From assembly GCA_937959315.1 (NCBI GenBank), contig CALGRC010000106.1:1-18031 (forward strand): a stretch of DNA of 18,031 nucleotides, read 5' to 3'. A program made the position numbers and the translations under genes. The notes under the pieces were generated by a model. The model saw only the letters and a program-made list of their open reading frames with translations. It was not told where the DNA came from and did not search any database. The DNA is from an uncultured Clostridia bacterium. GTDB lineage: Bacteria; Bacillota; Clostridia; UMGS1810. Below, one piece after another: positions 1 through 6,821 of this stretch (position 1 is its first letter; each line of letters begins with the position of its first letter).

Positions 1-6
1 TTTTTT

Positions 7-72
7 CAAGCAGAAGACGGCATACGAGATGTGGTGTTGTGACTGGAGTTCTGACGTGTGCTCTTCCGATCT
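7..72 (+). other. Illumina P7/TruSeq index adapter (sequencing artefact)
   Basis: Positions 7-30 read exactly as the 24-nt Illumina P7 flow-cell sequence. Positions 31-38 (gtggtgtt) sit where an 8-nt index belongs. Positions 39-72 match the TruSeq read-2 index primer, ending in the typical CTCTTCCGATCT, with one mismatch (t instead of a at position 52). Six T residues precede it. This is untrimmed library adapter at a contig end, so genomic sequence begins at 73. The match is from memory of the published oligos but is too long to be chance. Confidence 0.97.
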
Positions 73-507
73 ATTTGTCAGCTTCAGAAACTTGCCAATC
101 AGAAACACGGACTTTTCGCCGTGCCCGTATGGTTCCGGATCCTCATATTTGAAAGCCGCAACTTGCTCCCACTCGCCCATTTCATTTTTCTGATTGCGCA
201 TGTACTTTTTGTAACAATTTATTTTACATAGATCATGCAGCAGCGCAGCAATTGCAATTGTTTCGTCGCTATATTTCATGTTGTAATGCGATACGCATCT
301 GCTTCTTGATAAATAATCGCAAAGACAGTAAAAAACATCTACACTGTGCATCACCAGTCCGCAGTCATAGTCGCCATGAAACATCGTGCTTGCAGGAGCC
401 GTGAAAAAATCGCTGTTCTTTGAAGTTAAGTATCCCAGCAATTCATCAGCGCCCGGCCTATGTATATGCGTTTGATAAAGCTCTATAAATTCTTTCTTTG
501 GATTCAT
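73..507 (-). CDS. HD-domain protein, 3'-truncated by the contig end
   Basis: The first 145 codons of an HD-superfamily protein are visible; the reading frame runs on into the adapter, so the true C-terminus is missing. The ATG at 507 has a GGGGG ribosome binding site about 8 nt upstream. Likely metal ligands are visible: H44 (FHG), H54 (MHSVDV), the HD doublet H91-D92 in ALLHDLCKI, and H129 in GHGEKS. This pattern is typical of small HD phosphohydrolases that act on nucleotides or nucleic acids. The substrate cannot be told from sequence. It is the last visible gene of the 6397-to-73 minus-strand run and starts 16 nt after the stop of the gene upstream. The fold assignment is firm; the activity is inferred. 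Confidence 0.8.
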
Positions 508-523
508 CTGTCATTCCCCCTTC

Positions 524-952
524 TCAGTATAGTTTAGAATAAGAATTCTTAATCACATGACACCGATGCTCCATCTCCAAGATCTCTTTATCAGAGAGGC
601 CCTGGTCGTCTTTGTCTACCACTTCAACAAAAATTTCGTTTGGTTCAAAGCTGCCATATACTTCTTGCACCAAACCATCTTTGACAATAATGTAAATACA
701 GGGATTGTCTGTTCCCTGCGGCGCTGTATGTATTTTATTTTGAGGCTGCGTCCCCTCATCATGCTCTATCTCCGTTCCAAAGTTCAGGAAAGCAATTATT
801 TTATTGATATAATCGTCATCCCAGACATTACAGGAAATATATCTACGCTCCGCACCTTGTCCGACGTAAACCGTCACCTCTTCATCATGTATTTGCAGCA
901 AGCAGTCCTTATGGTTCGCCGCTACAATCGCCAGATTTCCCAATTGTTTCAT
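524..952 (-). CDS. Conserved hypothetical protein (142 aa)
   Basis: I do not recognise a named family. The ATG at 952 is preferred over the in-frame GTG at 961, because the AAAGGTG ribosome binding site lies about 10 nt from the ATG and almost touches the GTG. The N-terminal half is a mixed alpha/beta segment. The C-terminal half holds an IIVKDGLVQEVYGSF stretch followed by VEVVDKDD, a module I associate with many small clostridial mobile-element proteins. No signal peptide or membrane segment is visible. It lies between the 372-aa gene and the HD gene in one minus-strand run, so it is probably co-transcribed with them. Cytoplasmic, function unknown. Confidence 0.75.
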   Translation of the reverse strand: MKQLGNLAIVAANHKDCLLQIHDEEVTVYVGQGAERRYISCNVWDDDYINKIIAFLNFGTEIEHDEGTQPQNKIHTAPQGTDNPCIYIIVKDGLVQEVYGSFEPNEIFVEVVDKDDQGLSDKEILEMEHRCHVIKNSYSKLY

Positions 953-1014
953 TACAGTCACACACCTTTCTTTTTAATTATCGCTAAATGCATTGTTGTT
1001 TCACCCGATTTTCT

Positions 1015-2133
1015 CTAAATATGACAATCAACACCAACAAGTACAGTTTCATCATCCAACGATGCTATAAATCTATTGAAAATCCTATGCCAGATACGCT
1101 CACGTTTATTTTTATCATCTACTTGGATATAATCTTGGTCGTGGTATACTCCATTCGCATCCAAATAAGCATATGCAAATGACGGATACTTAAACAGCTT
1201 GGCAACTTTCTGGCGAGCAAGATATTGTTGCATTGTTTCACCTTTGATGTAGTGCATTTTCCCAAATCTGGATATGCCTTCATCTGTAAAAGTGCCACAT
1301 TCACCTTCTGGCATTTTCTTTTCTATAAAAGCCTTTTCCAAAGTGTGAAAACGCTTAACCATACTTTCTTTTACATACTCAAGCATCGCTTTCCACTGAA
1401 TATCCTTTTTTCGGGCTGCGCAGACCCATCTATAGCCTTCGGGAGCCGGAAGCTGATCGTGAATACCCCAGCTTCGTTCACCAATGGAATATTCCTCGCA
1501 TGTATCTTTTACAAGGAATAGGAACGGCCAACGCCCGCCGATGGAATACCAATCATAAAACGCATCGGGGTTATATAGGTATCCGTAACCGCCATAGTCC
1601 TCGTTATACTCAAAATAACGCTCTTTCTGCGCAAACTCGTCAAACGTCTTATATAGCTTTTTATAAGGAAAGTTCTTGATTGCCACCATTTTCTTTGCAC
1701 GCTTAGAACGCTTCAGATGCTTTAACTGACCAAAATACTTCTGATATACTACGCCATCATCACCGACGACAAATTTGTTCCAAACTCTACGGTTTTTGGC
1801 GCTGACAATCTTACCTTCGGGAAGTTTAATACAATCTACTGTCCCGGTTTCATATTCCTTACGCAGTTCATCGGTATAATCTTCAAACTTCAAATAGTCT
1901 GGGTTATCCGTCTGTTCAGCATATGGTTCAAGTTTGCAGCTGATTTCGGTATCAACTCTGCGTCCGAAAGCTGTAGAACGGCTGTTCAGACTTTCAATAA
2001 AAAACCTCAACAAATAATTGTTTTCAGGTTCATTTTCTTTCAACAACTCTATGTTCTCTTGGATACGCTTATCAATTTCTGGCTCCGAATCCATTTTAGG
2101 AATTTCTACTGTTACCAATGTTAAAAAGTGCAT
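1015..2133 (-). CDS. Conserved hypothetical protein (372 aa) with a W/Y-rich core
   Basis: The ATG at 2133 follows a good AAGGGG ribosome binding site. The protein opens with MHFLTLVTVEIP and ends in VGVDCHI. A charged N-terminal helical region (about residues 20-130) is followed by a basic patch (LKHLKRSKRAKKM). Then comes an aromatic segment, NPDAFYDWYSIGGRWPF, around residues 190-205. I have seen the NPxxxxDWYxIGGRW pattern in uncharacterised Firmicute and actinobacterial proteins but cannot attach a reaction to it. No membrane segment is seen. The gene stands a little apart from its upstream neighbour (248-bp gap with a strong hairpin), so its expression may be set separately from the rest of the run. 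Confidence 0.8.
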   Translation of the reverse strand: MHFLTLVTVEIPKMDSEPEIDKRIQENIELLKENEPENNYLLRFFIESLNSRSTAFGRRVDTEISCKLEPYAEQTDNPDYLKFEDYTDELRKEYETGTVDCIKLPEGKIVSAKNRRVWNKFVVGDDGVVYQKYFGQLKHLKRSKRAKKMVAIKNFPYKKLYKTFDEFAQKERYFEYNEDYGGYGYLYNPDAFYDWYSIGGRWPFLFLVKDTCEEYSIGERSWGIHDQLPAPEGYRWVCAARKKDIQWKAMLEYVKESMVKRFHTLEKAFIEKKMPEGECGTFTDEGISRFGKMHYIKGETMQQYLARQKVAKLFKYPSFAYAYLDANGVYHDQDYIQVDDKNKRERIWHRIFNRFIASLDDETVLVGVDCHI

Positions 2134-2158
2134 AAAAACACCCCTTTCATAATAAATA

Positions 2159-2196
2159 CATTACGGGCAACTGTGTTTTCTCCGTTGCCCGTAATG
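2159..2196 (-). promoter_or_regulatory. Strong hairpin upstream of the 372-aa gene
   Basis: A perfect 13-bp inverted repeat, CATTACGGGCAAC paired with GTTGCCCGTAATG, encloses a 12-nt loop. Read on the minus strand it is followed by TATTTATTAT and then the AAGGGG ribosome binding site of the 372-aa gene. It could be a leaky terminator or a 5'-end stabiliser in the 248-bp gap. The downstream run is not a pure U-tract, so terminator function is uncertain. The rest of the gap (2197-2381) holds nothing I can support. Confidence 0.5.
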
Positions 2197-2381
2197 GCTC
2201 TTTCTAACCCGATATGGGATTTAAAATGCCAAATCAGTCTAAAATATAATCATTTGCCACATGATAAAATCTAATAGCGAAATAACCGACATTTACAGTC
2301 AAGCAGTTTGCCATCAAAATTCTCTGCATTTTCACCCGTTATGTACTTACTCTCTTTTCAAACCCCTCATAAATCGGTTCG

Positions 2382-2579
2382 TCACGTCAACCTTTTCGGC
2401 AGCAATGTTATATCCATTTTCACCGGCATATCCGGCTCGCCTTCATATTCATTGTTAACGCTGGTATATAGCCTAAGGCGTCTGTCCGCTCGCGGGTCAG
2501 TATCTTTAATGAGCGTTCCGTCTTCGCACTCGTACACCGGTCTTTTCCATGAATCTATTCCGATAAATTTTGCATCCAT
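2382..2579 (-). CDS. Small conserved hypothetical protein (65 aa)
   Basis: The ATG at 2579 has GGAGG 9 nt upstream; that ribosome binding site lies over the last codons of the preceding gene, four nt from its stop, so the two are probably translationally coupled. The sequence MDAKFIGIDSWKRPVY, then a DPRAD motif and an LYTSVNNEYEGEPD stretch, resembles a small protein I recall as common on clostridial mobile elements. It has no named domain that I know. Acidic, no membrane segment, presumably cytoplasmic. Function unknown. Confidence 0.75.
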   Translation of the reverse strand: MDAKFIGIDSWKRPVYECEDGTLIKDTDPRADRRLRLYTSVNNEYEGEPDMPVKMDITLLPKRLT

Positions 2580-2583
2580 ACCC

Positions 2584-2835
2584 TCACGCCTCCTCTATAT
2601 CCTGAACAACGTCATCTACATCCGCTTGAGAGAAATGAAAAATATTCACCAGTTCGTCTTCGGTAAATCCAAGCCGGAACAGTTCCTCAATCGCCTCATG
2701 TGTCTTTCTCGCTGTGCAGGTATGCTCAACAATCCCACGAAGCAGAACCATGGCGCGGCCGTAGCTGATCCAGTTTTCCTGTTCAGCATAAACAACCTCG
2801 CCAGCTAATTCCTCACACGCTCCGCTGCGGAACAC
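2584..2835 (-). CDS. Small conserved hypothetical protein (83 aa), unusual start
   Basis: The likely start is a GTG at 2835, only two codons after the TAA of the preceding gene and in the same reading frame as that gene. No ribosome binding site is visible, so translation probably depends on re-initiation after the 98-aa protein, or on stop readthrough. The sequence is helical and acidic, with WISYGRAMVLLRGIVEH, then LFRLGFTEDELVNIFHFS and a closing DVDDVVQDIEEA. The LGFTEDEL...FSQADVDDVV part looks like a small helix-turn-helix-like or helical bundle module. I cannot name it. An ATG in another frame nearby gives only a ten-residue peptide and is not credible. Confidence 0.65.
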   Translation of the reverse strand: MFRSGACEELAGEVVYAEQENWISYGRAMVLLRGIVEHTCTARKTHEAIEELFRLGFTEDELVNIFHFSQADVDDVVQDIEEA

Positions 2836-2841
2836 ATACTT

Positions 2842-3138
2842 TTACAGCGCGCCGCTTTCATACGACACAACAACGCTGCTGCCGGACTCTACAAACTCTG
2901 CAATCACCTTAAAGAATCCATATACACCGTCCGGCGCTTGGTTATCAACCGTATCCAATTCCACAATATTACCGCCGTCATCATACAAAGGCTGAAAATC
3001 AAACCGGAAAAACGCATCGTCAAGATTTTCCATATGCCTTACATCCACGTTCTCATCCAACCGATATTCCGATTTGAACTTCAAAAAAGCCTTTTCGCAG
3101 TTTTCCGCACTTATTTTAAAATTTGAATATGTACTCAT
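2842..3138 (-). CDS. Small conserved hypothetical protein (98 aa)
   Basis: The ATG at 3138 has an excellent AGAGGAGG ribosome binding site 7 nt upstream, and the gene begins 12 nt after the ligase stop. The sequence is a small acidic alpha/beta protein: FKISAENCEKAFLKFKSEY, then FFRFDFQPLYDDGGNIVELD, then a C-terminal strand-rich part GSSVVVSYESGAL. No known motif, signal peptide or membrane segment is visible. It sits between the DNA ligase and the 83-aa gene in a single minus-strand transcript. Function unknown. Confidence 0.75.
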   Translation of the reverse strand: MSTYSNFKISAENCEKAFLKFKSEYRLDENVDVRHMENLDDAFFRFDFQPLYDDGGNIVELDTVDNQAPDGVYGFFKVIAEFVESGSSVVVSYESGAL

Positions 3139-3150
3139 GTTTATCCTCCT

Positions 3151-5142
3151 CTATTTGTTCAGCTGGTTTAAAAATTCGTCTGCCGTCATTGTCTTTGTGC
3201 CAAGCGCCTCCGCCTTTTTCACTTTGGAACCGCCGGGCTTTTCGCCGATTACCAGAATATCTGTCTTTCCGGTAACGGAACCGCCGGCAATCCCGCCGTT
3301 TTGAACAATAAGGCTGTCCATTGCATTTCTGGTATACCCTTCCACCGTTCCTGTTACAACAACTATTTTTCCTTTCAACATATCATTTTGCTCCTTTTCT
3401 GTATCAATTTTGGGCTGCACAATCTCAATTCTGCAGCGCAGCCGATTCCATAACGCAAGATTCTCACTCTCGCTAAACCACTCATAAATGTTCCGGTGCA
3501 GCGTTTCTCCGATTCCTTCCAAGGTAGTAAAATCAAACGGCGCATCGTCAAATACTGCAGTTTCAAACGCCATGATATCTCCCTTAAAATAATCACTAAT
3601 CGTCTTACTTGCATGTCTTCCAAGAAGCGGAATATCCACCGCCCTTAAAAATTTATTCAAGGTCGTGCTGCTGCTTTTCCGAACGGCGGCAATCAGCTTT
3701 TCATAAGATTTTTCGCCGAATCCGTCCATACCAATAATTTCATCACGATGTTTTTCCAAATCGTAAAGGTCTGTAAATTCCGCAAGCAAGCCTGCGGTTA
3801 TCAATTTTTCAATCATACCTTCCGCCAGTCCCTCTATATTCATGGAATCCTTATCCGCAAAATGCACAAACTGCTTTATCAGCGAGCTTCCGCATGAAGA
3901 ATTGGTACAATAAAGTTTTTCTACTTCTTTTCCGGTTTCGTCTGCCGTTTTCCTGATGACAGTCGGCGCACCGCAAAAGCTGCACTGACTTGGGATTACG
4001 ACGTTGCCTTTGCCCGCGTCCATATTTTCCTCAACAGCCGGAATAATCATGTTCCGTTTGGAAATCAAGATCCTGTTGCCAATATGCAAATCAAGTTTTT
4101 TCACAAACGATACATTGTGCAGCGTCGCTTGCGTCATTGCGCAGCCGTCAATCTCGACCATTTCATAGACCGCCTTGGGAACGATACAGCCGCTCCGCGA
4201 TGTATTCCACTCAATATCACGGAGGACGGTTTCATACAGCTCGTCCTCAAATTTAAAGGCAATCCCGTCTTTATAATGGTGCCCCGTAAATCCCCGGCTT
4301 TTGGAATACGGAATATCGTCATACTGAACAATCACACCGTCAATCGGAATACCGCTGATTTTTGCATCTTCCCTGATTTTCGTTATCCGCTCTTCCAAGG
4401 CCACTGCGTTTGTGCCTGTTTCAATTTTAAATGTCGGACAAACAGCAAACCCAAACTCTTGCAGTTTGGTCATGCGGCTGTACTTGCTGCTTATTTCTTC
4501 CAAGCCTTCCATAACTTTAAAGGCATTGAAATATATATTTCTGGACTTACAGATTTTCGGATCATATGCCCGGACGCTTCCCGCCGCCATGTTCCTACAA
4601 GTGCTGAATTGTTTATCTTCCGACAGTCCCGCATTCATTTTTTCAAAGTCATGGCTGTGAATAAACGCCTCACCCGAAACAGACAACCGTTTCTGATACG
4701 GAATCGTCAAGGGAATATTCATGAACGCCGGAATATTATGCGTTATGTCATCACCCTCAGAACCATTTCCGCGAGTAGCCGCCAATACAAGTTTGCCATC
4801 CTCATAATCAAGTCTGACAGTTAATCCATCCAGCTTGTACATCACCGTCGATTCCTTGCCGGCAATGAAACGCACCAAATCATCCACGCTTTTTGTTTTA
4901 TCCATGGACAAAAGTGCAACAGGGTGGTTTACCTTTTGCAGTTCGCTCACCGAATGGTAGCCAACCGTGTTGGTCGGTGAGTTCGCCATTACAATACCCG
5001 TTTCGCTCTCCAGCCGCTGCAGTTCATCGAACAGCCTGTCGTATACTTCATCGGTAACGGGAGAATCGTTATAATTGTAATACGCATCCCGATACTCGTT
5101 GAGTTTGTCTACCAAATATCTTATTTTTTCAATTTTATTCAT
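3151..5142 (-). CDS. ligA: Accessory NAD-dependent DNA ligase (LigA family, 663 aa)
   Basis: LigA seals nicks in duplex DNA through an enzyme-AMP intermediate made from NAD+. The start at 5142 has AAAGGAGG 5-6 nt upstream; an upstream in-frame start lacks this. Domains follow the family order: N-terminal Ia domain (about 1-70) with YYNYNDSPVTDEVYD; adenylation domain with nucleophile K103 in YKLDG, then RGNGSEGDDIT, E158 and K297 in AFKF; OB-fold; Cys4 zinc finger (C387, C390, C412, C417); helix-hairpin-helix repeats; and a BRCT domain (about 589-663). Length is normal. Two conserved positions differ: the motif DGVVIK lysine (K290 in E. coli) is Q273, and VRGE reads VSGE. It is therefore a diverged second copy, not the housekeeping gene, carried among mobile-element-type hypotheticals. 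It may be active, weakened or specialised. Confidence 0.93.
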   Translation of the reverse strand: MNKIEKIRYLVDKLNEYRDAYYNYNDSPVTDEVYDRLFDELQRLESETGIVMANSPTNTVGYHSVSELQKVNHPVALLSMDKTKSVDDLVRFIAGKESTVMYKLDGLTVRLDYEDGKLVLAATRGNGSEGDDITHNIPAFMNIPLTIPYQKRLSVSGEAFIHSHDFEKMNAGLSEDKQFSTCRNMAAGSVRAYDPKICKSRNIYFNAFKVMEGLEEISSKYSRMTKLQEFGFAVCPTFKIETGTNAVALEERITKIREDAKISGIPIDGVIVQYDDIPYSKSRGFTGHHYKDGIAFKFEDELYETVLRDIEWNTSRSGCIVPKAVYEMVEIDGCAMTQATLHNVSFVKKLDLHIGNRILISKRNMIIPAVEENMDAGKGNVVIPSQCSFCGAPTVIRKTADETGKEVEKLYCTNSSCGSSLIKQFVHFADKDSMNIEGLAEGMIEKLITAGLLAEFTDLYDLEKHRDEIIGMDGFGEKSYEKLIAAVRKSSSTTLNKFLRAVDIPLLGRHASKTISDYFKGDIMAFETAVFDDAPFDFTTLEGIGETLHRNIYEWFSESENLALWNRLRCRIEIVQPKIDTEKEQNDMLKGKIVVVTGTVEGYTRNAMDSLIVQNGGIAGGSVTGKTDILVIGEKPGGSKVKKAEALGTKTMTADEFLNQLNK

Positions 5143-5158
5143 CGCTTCCTCCTTTGTC

Positions 5159-5587
5159 TTAATACACACATTGCGTTGCCCAATCCGGATTTTCAAGCTG
5201 CTCCCTTGCTTTCTGGACTGCAAGACTCTCGGCGTCTAAATACAGGCATTCTTTACCGGTAATTACAGTAGCGCCTCCCGTTACATATCTTAACCTTTCG
5301 TTTCCTGCCTCTAAAAGAATAACCGCGTCATCGTCTGCGATATGTTTCTGAAGTTCGGCAATAAAGTTATCAAATGAATCATCATCTATTTCTCCATCAG
5401 AATTTTTAAGTCCCGCAATTCCGCCGTAACAGCCAAAGCCAAAAACGGTATTGCCGCCAGCGTCTTGCCTTTCCCATAAATCTACTTCATCTTCACTGCC
5501 GCAAACATTCTGCATAAATGCTTTGAATCGTTCGGCGTCTTTGACATGAAAATAATTTGTACGGGTCGCACATTCATAATTTGCCAT
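5159..5587 (-). CDS. Conserved clostridial accessory protein (142 aa)
   Basis: The ATG at 5587 is chosen because AAGGAAG lies 6 nt upstream; an in-frame TTG two codons earlier is less likely. The protein starts MANYECATRTNYFHVKD and contains GFGCYGGIAGLKN, then ADDDAVILLEAGNERLRYVTG and a C-terminal helix ending NPDWATQCVY. I recognise this as a widespread small protein of clostridial integrative elements, but it has no established function that I know of. The acidic alpha/beta composition would fit a cytoplasmic anti-host or DNA-mimic role, though that is a guess. It precedes ligA by only 16 nt, and ligA's ribosome binding site falls in that gap, so the two are almost certainly co-expressed. 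Confidence 0.82.
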   Translation of the reverse strand: MANYECATRTNYFHVKDAERFKAFMQNVCGSEDEVDLWERQDAGGNTVFGFGCYGGIAGLKNSDGEIDDDSFDNFIAELQKHIADDDAVILLEAGNERLRYVTGGATVITGKECLYLDAESLAVQKAREQLENPDWATQCVY

Positions 5588-5608
5588 TTTCAACTTCCTT
5601 TCCCTCTG

Positions 5609-6397
5609 TCATTGTTTTCTTATCGGGAATTCAATTCCGAATGTCTTTTCCACCATTGCCATAAATGTTTCCGACAGCTCCTTAACAATCGAAAAATCTA
5701 TCCCATCCCCTATTTCTGCACCGACGAATTCAGCGTACAGCTTAAACAGCCTCCAACACTCGTCCTCCACATAATCCAGATAGCCTGCCGGCGGATTTTG
5801 ATACCTCGGCGTATCTGTAATGCGTTTGACAGTTCCATCAAACTCTTGATTCTCAATTTCTTGAACATCAGCTGACTCCACAGCCTTTTCCGTTTCTCCA
5901 GAGACAGAATAAATCTCCGCTGCGCCGCAATCCTCGCAAACAAAAGAAAATTTGCATATCCCGTCCGGTTCATCATGAACTTTGATTTTTATGCTATGCT
6001 TCTCATGACAAGGCATATTAGCATATGAGAAATCCCGATACACAACCGCATTATTTGATTTACTCCGAATCACGTCATATCCATCCCGGCGCGTCCATAT
6101 GTAGTTTTTTTGCGAATTATCTTCATACAATCCACGCATTTCCGTAAAAGAGGGTTTGATGCAATAACAAAAACTGCCATTATATTTGCAGTCATCCTCC
6201 TCGTTTCGGTATGCCCCATTCTCCAACTTCTGACCAAATGGCTTATCCGGATTGTATTCCGCAAAAACCACTTCATCCCACTCTTTTTGAGCATTGATAT
6301 GGTATATGATGATACCAGGATTTTCTCCGTTTCGCTCTGTTTGTGCCATCAGCATTGTTCCATCAGGCAGTTTCACCTCAAGTTTTTCGTTTATCAT
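5609..6397 (-). CDS. Conserved hypothetical protein (262 aa), first gene of the ligase run
   Basis: Two ATGs (6403, 6397) lie downstream of AAAGGAGG. The second has proper spacing (7 nt), while the first abuts the ribosome binding site, so 6397 is chosen. The N-terminal half begins with VKLPDGTMLMAQTE, a mostly beta segment. A middle part contains CEDCGAAEIY with nearby cysteines and a histidine (MPCHEKHS) that might form a small metal site. The C-terminal half is helical (AGYLDYVEDECWRLFKLYAEF). No family is recognised with confidence. This is the first gene downstream of the tandem-terminator leader at 6484-6676, so it and the genes after it should be expressed only when the leader is read through. 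Confidence 0.75.
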   Translation of the reverse strand: MINEKLEVKLPDGTMLMAQTERNGENPGIIIYHINAQKEWDEVVFAEYNPDKPFGQKLENGAYRNEEDDCKYNGSFCYCIKPSFTEMRGLYEDNSQKNYIWTRRDGYDVIRSKSNNAVVYRDFSYANMPCHEKHSIKIKVHDEPDGICKFSFVCEDCGAAEIYSVSGETEKAVESADVQEIENQEFDGTVKRITDTPRYQNPPAGYLDYVEDECWRLFKLYAEFVGAEIGDGIDFSIVKELSETFMAMVEKTFGIEFPIRKQ

Positions 6398-6425
6398 CCC
6401 CATACCTCCTTTCCATCCATTTCAT
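6378..6425 (-). CDS. Possible 15-codon upstream ORF overlapping the 262-aa gene
   Basis: An ATG at 6425 has GGAG about 8 nt upstream and encodes MKWMERRYGDDKRKT, ending inside the start region of the 262-aa gene in another frame. Good spacing to a ribosome binding site and overlap with the main start would suit translational coupling. There is no homology evidence, so it may be chance. Confidence 0.25.
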   Translation of the reverse strand: MKWMERRYGDDKRKT

Positions 6426-6483
6426 TTTTCCTGCTCCTTTCCATAAAAATATTTATTAAAAGCGTGTTTCCGCTTCTAACCAT

Positions 6484-6530
6484 AAAAAAAAGCAGAAACA
6501 ACGCAGCCGGGTAAGCTGAATCATTTCTGC
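6484..6530 (-). terminator. Leader copy 1, second intrinsic terminator
   Basis: On the minus strand GCAGAAA at the 5' side pairs with TTTCTGC, with an inner CAGC/GCTG stem, followed by eight T residues. It lies between the promoter at 6694-6723 and the 262-aa gene. It occupies the same place as the second terminators of copies 2 and 3 but has a different stem sequence. Confidence 0.85.
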
Positions 6531-6554
6531 AATATTGTGCGAATTTCGCTAAAA

Positions 6555-6607
6555 ATAAAAAAAGCCGATAGCTCCGCACCCAATCGGGCATGGCAATACT
6601 ATCAGCT
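6555..6607 (-). terminator. Leader copy 1, first intrinsic terminator
   Basis: On the minus strand AGCTGATAG pairs with CTATCGGCT (nine pairs, one G-T) around an inner GCCC/GGGT hairpin, followed by seven T residues. It is clearly homologous to 9788-9839 and 11194-11248. Confidence 0.87.
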
Positions 6608-6676
6608 CTTACTTACAATCACGACATTCGGTATGCTGAGGTTATCATAAAACCTTGGGAAAGTTCCCGCGCACAT
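6602..6676 (-). CDS. Putative 24-aa leader peptide, copy 1
   Basis: The ATG at 6676 begins MCAGTFPRFY and the frame ends at a TGA at 6602, inside the 5' arm of the first terminator. The first seven codons are identical to the ORF of copy 3 (11310). No clear ribosome binding site precedes it, and the transcript should start only a few nt upstream, so translation would be near-leaderless. The identity may instead reflect conserved RNA structure, since these codons also form the GGGAA-CT-TTCCC hairpin. Confidence 0.4.
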   Translation of the reverse strand: MCAGTFPRFYDNLSIPNVVIVSKS

Positions 6677-6693
6677 TAATTATTAACATTTAT

Positions 6694-6723
6694 ATTATAC
6701 CACTATATATTGTGTTTTGTCAA
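6694..6723 (-). promoter_or_regulatory. Sigma-A promoter of the ligase run
   Basis: On the minus strand a perfect TTGACA (6718-6723) and perfect TATAAT (6694-6699) are separated by 18 nt. The same arrangement and spacing occur at 11328-11357. A GCGAT-AC-ATCGC inverted repeat (6724-6735) sits directly upstream of the -35 and might be an operator. Confidence 0.85.
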
Positions 6724-6761
6724 GCGATACATCGCAATATATGCAACCCAAAAATTACCGA

Positions 6762-6790
6762 TAGATTCTAAATCTTTTCTGGCGTATAAT
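6762..6790 (+). promoter_or_regulatory. Probable promoter of the dinB cassette
   Basis: A perfect TATAAT at 6785-6790 lies 17 nt after TAGATT (6762-6767, only 3 of 6 matches to the -35 consensus). It diverges from the leader promoter at 6694-6723. No GAAC-N4-GTTC-like LexA box was seen in this gap, so SOS control is not supported by sequence. Confidence 0.55.
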
Positions 6791-6821
6791 AAAACTGAGT
6801 ATTATTTTCAGGTGATAAACG

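Larger units (their letters stand above)
6484..6676 (-). repeat. Tandem-terminator leader, copy 1 (ahead of the ligase run)
   Basis: Transcribed leader of the minus-strand run. In transcript order it holds a short ORF from 6676, a GGGAA-CT-TTCCC hairpin, a second small hairpin (AGGTT/AACCT), the core GTCGTGATTGTAAGTAAGA (6607-6625), and two intrinsic terminators. The order matches copy 3 at 11096-11357, while the downstream genes are unrelated. This is the signature of a shared conditional-termination signal. I cannot assign it to a known RNA family. Confidence 0.8.

Noticed and set aside
2200..2381. 31-codon minus-strand ORF beginning MQRILMANCL
   Set aside because: Poor ribosome binding site spacing, no coding signature and no neighbour coupling.
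4084..4824. 246-codon plus-strand ORF inside the ligase gene
   Set aside because: Opposite strand of a well-supported LigA; no family resemblance or start signal.
6484..6676. T-box or known riboswitch in the leader
   Set aside because: No T-box sequence (TGGNACC-type), specifier layout or recognised aptamer consensus; the invariant core does not match any family I know.
6724..6821. LexA/SOS box upstream of dinB
   Set aside because: No GAAC-N4-GTTC-type palindrome is present in the gap.
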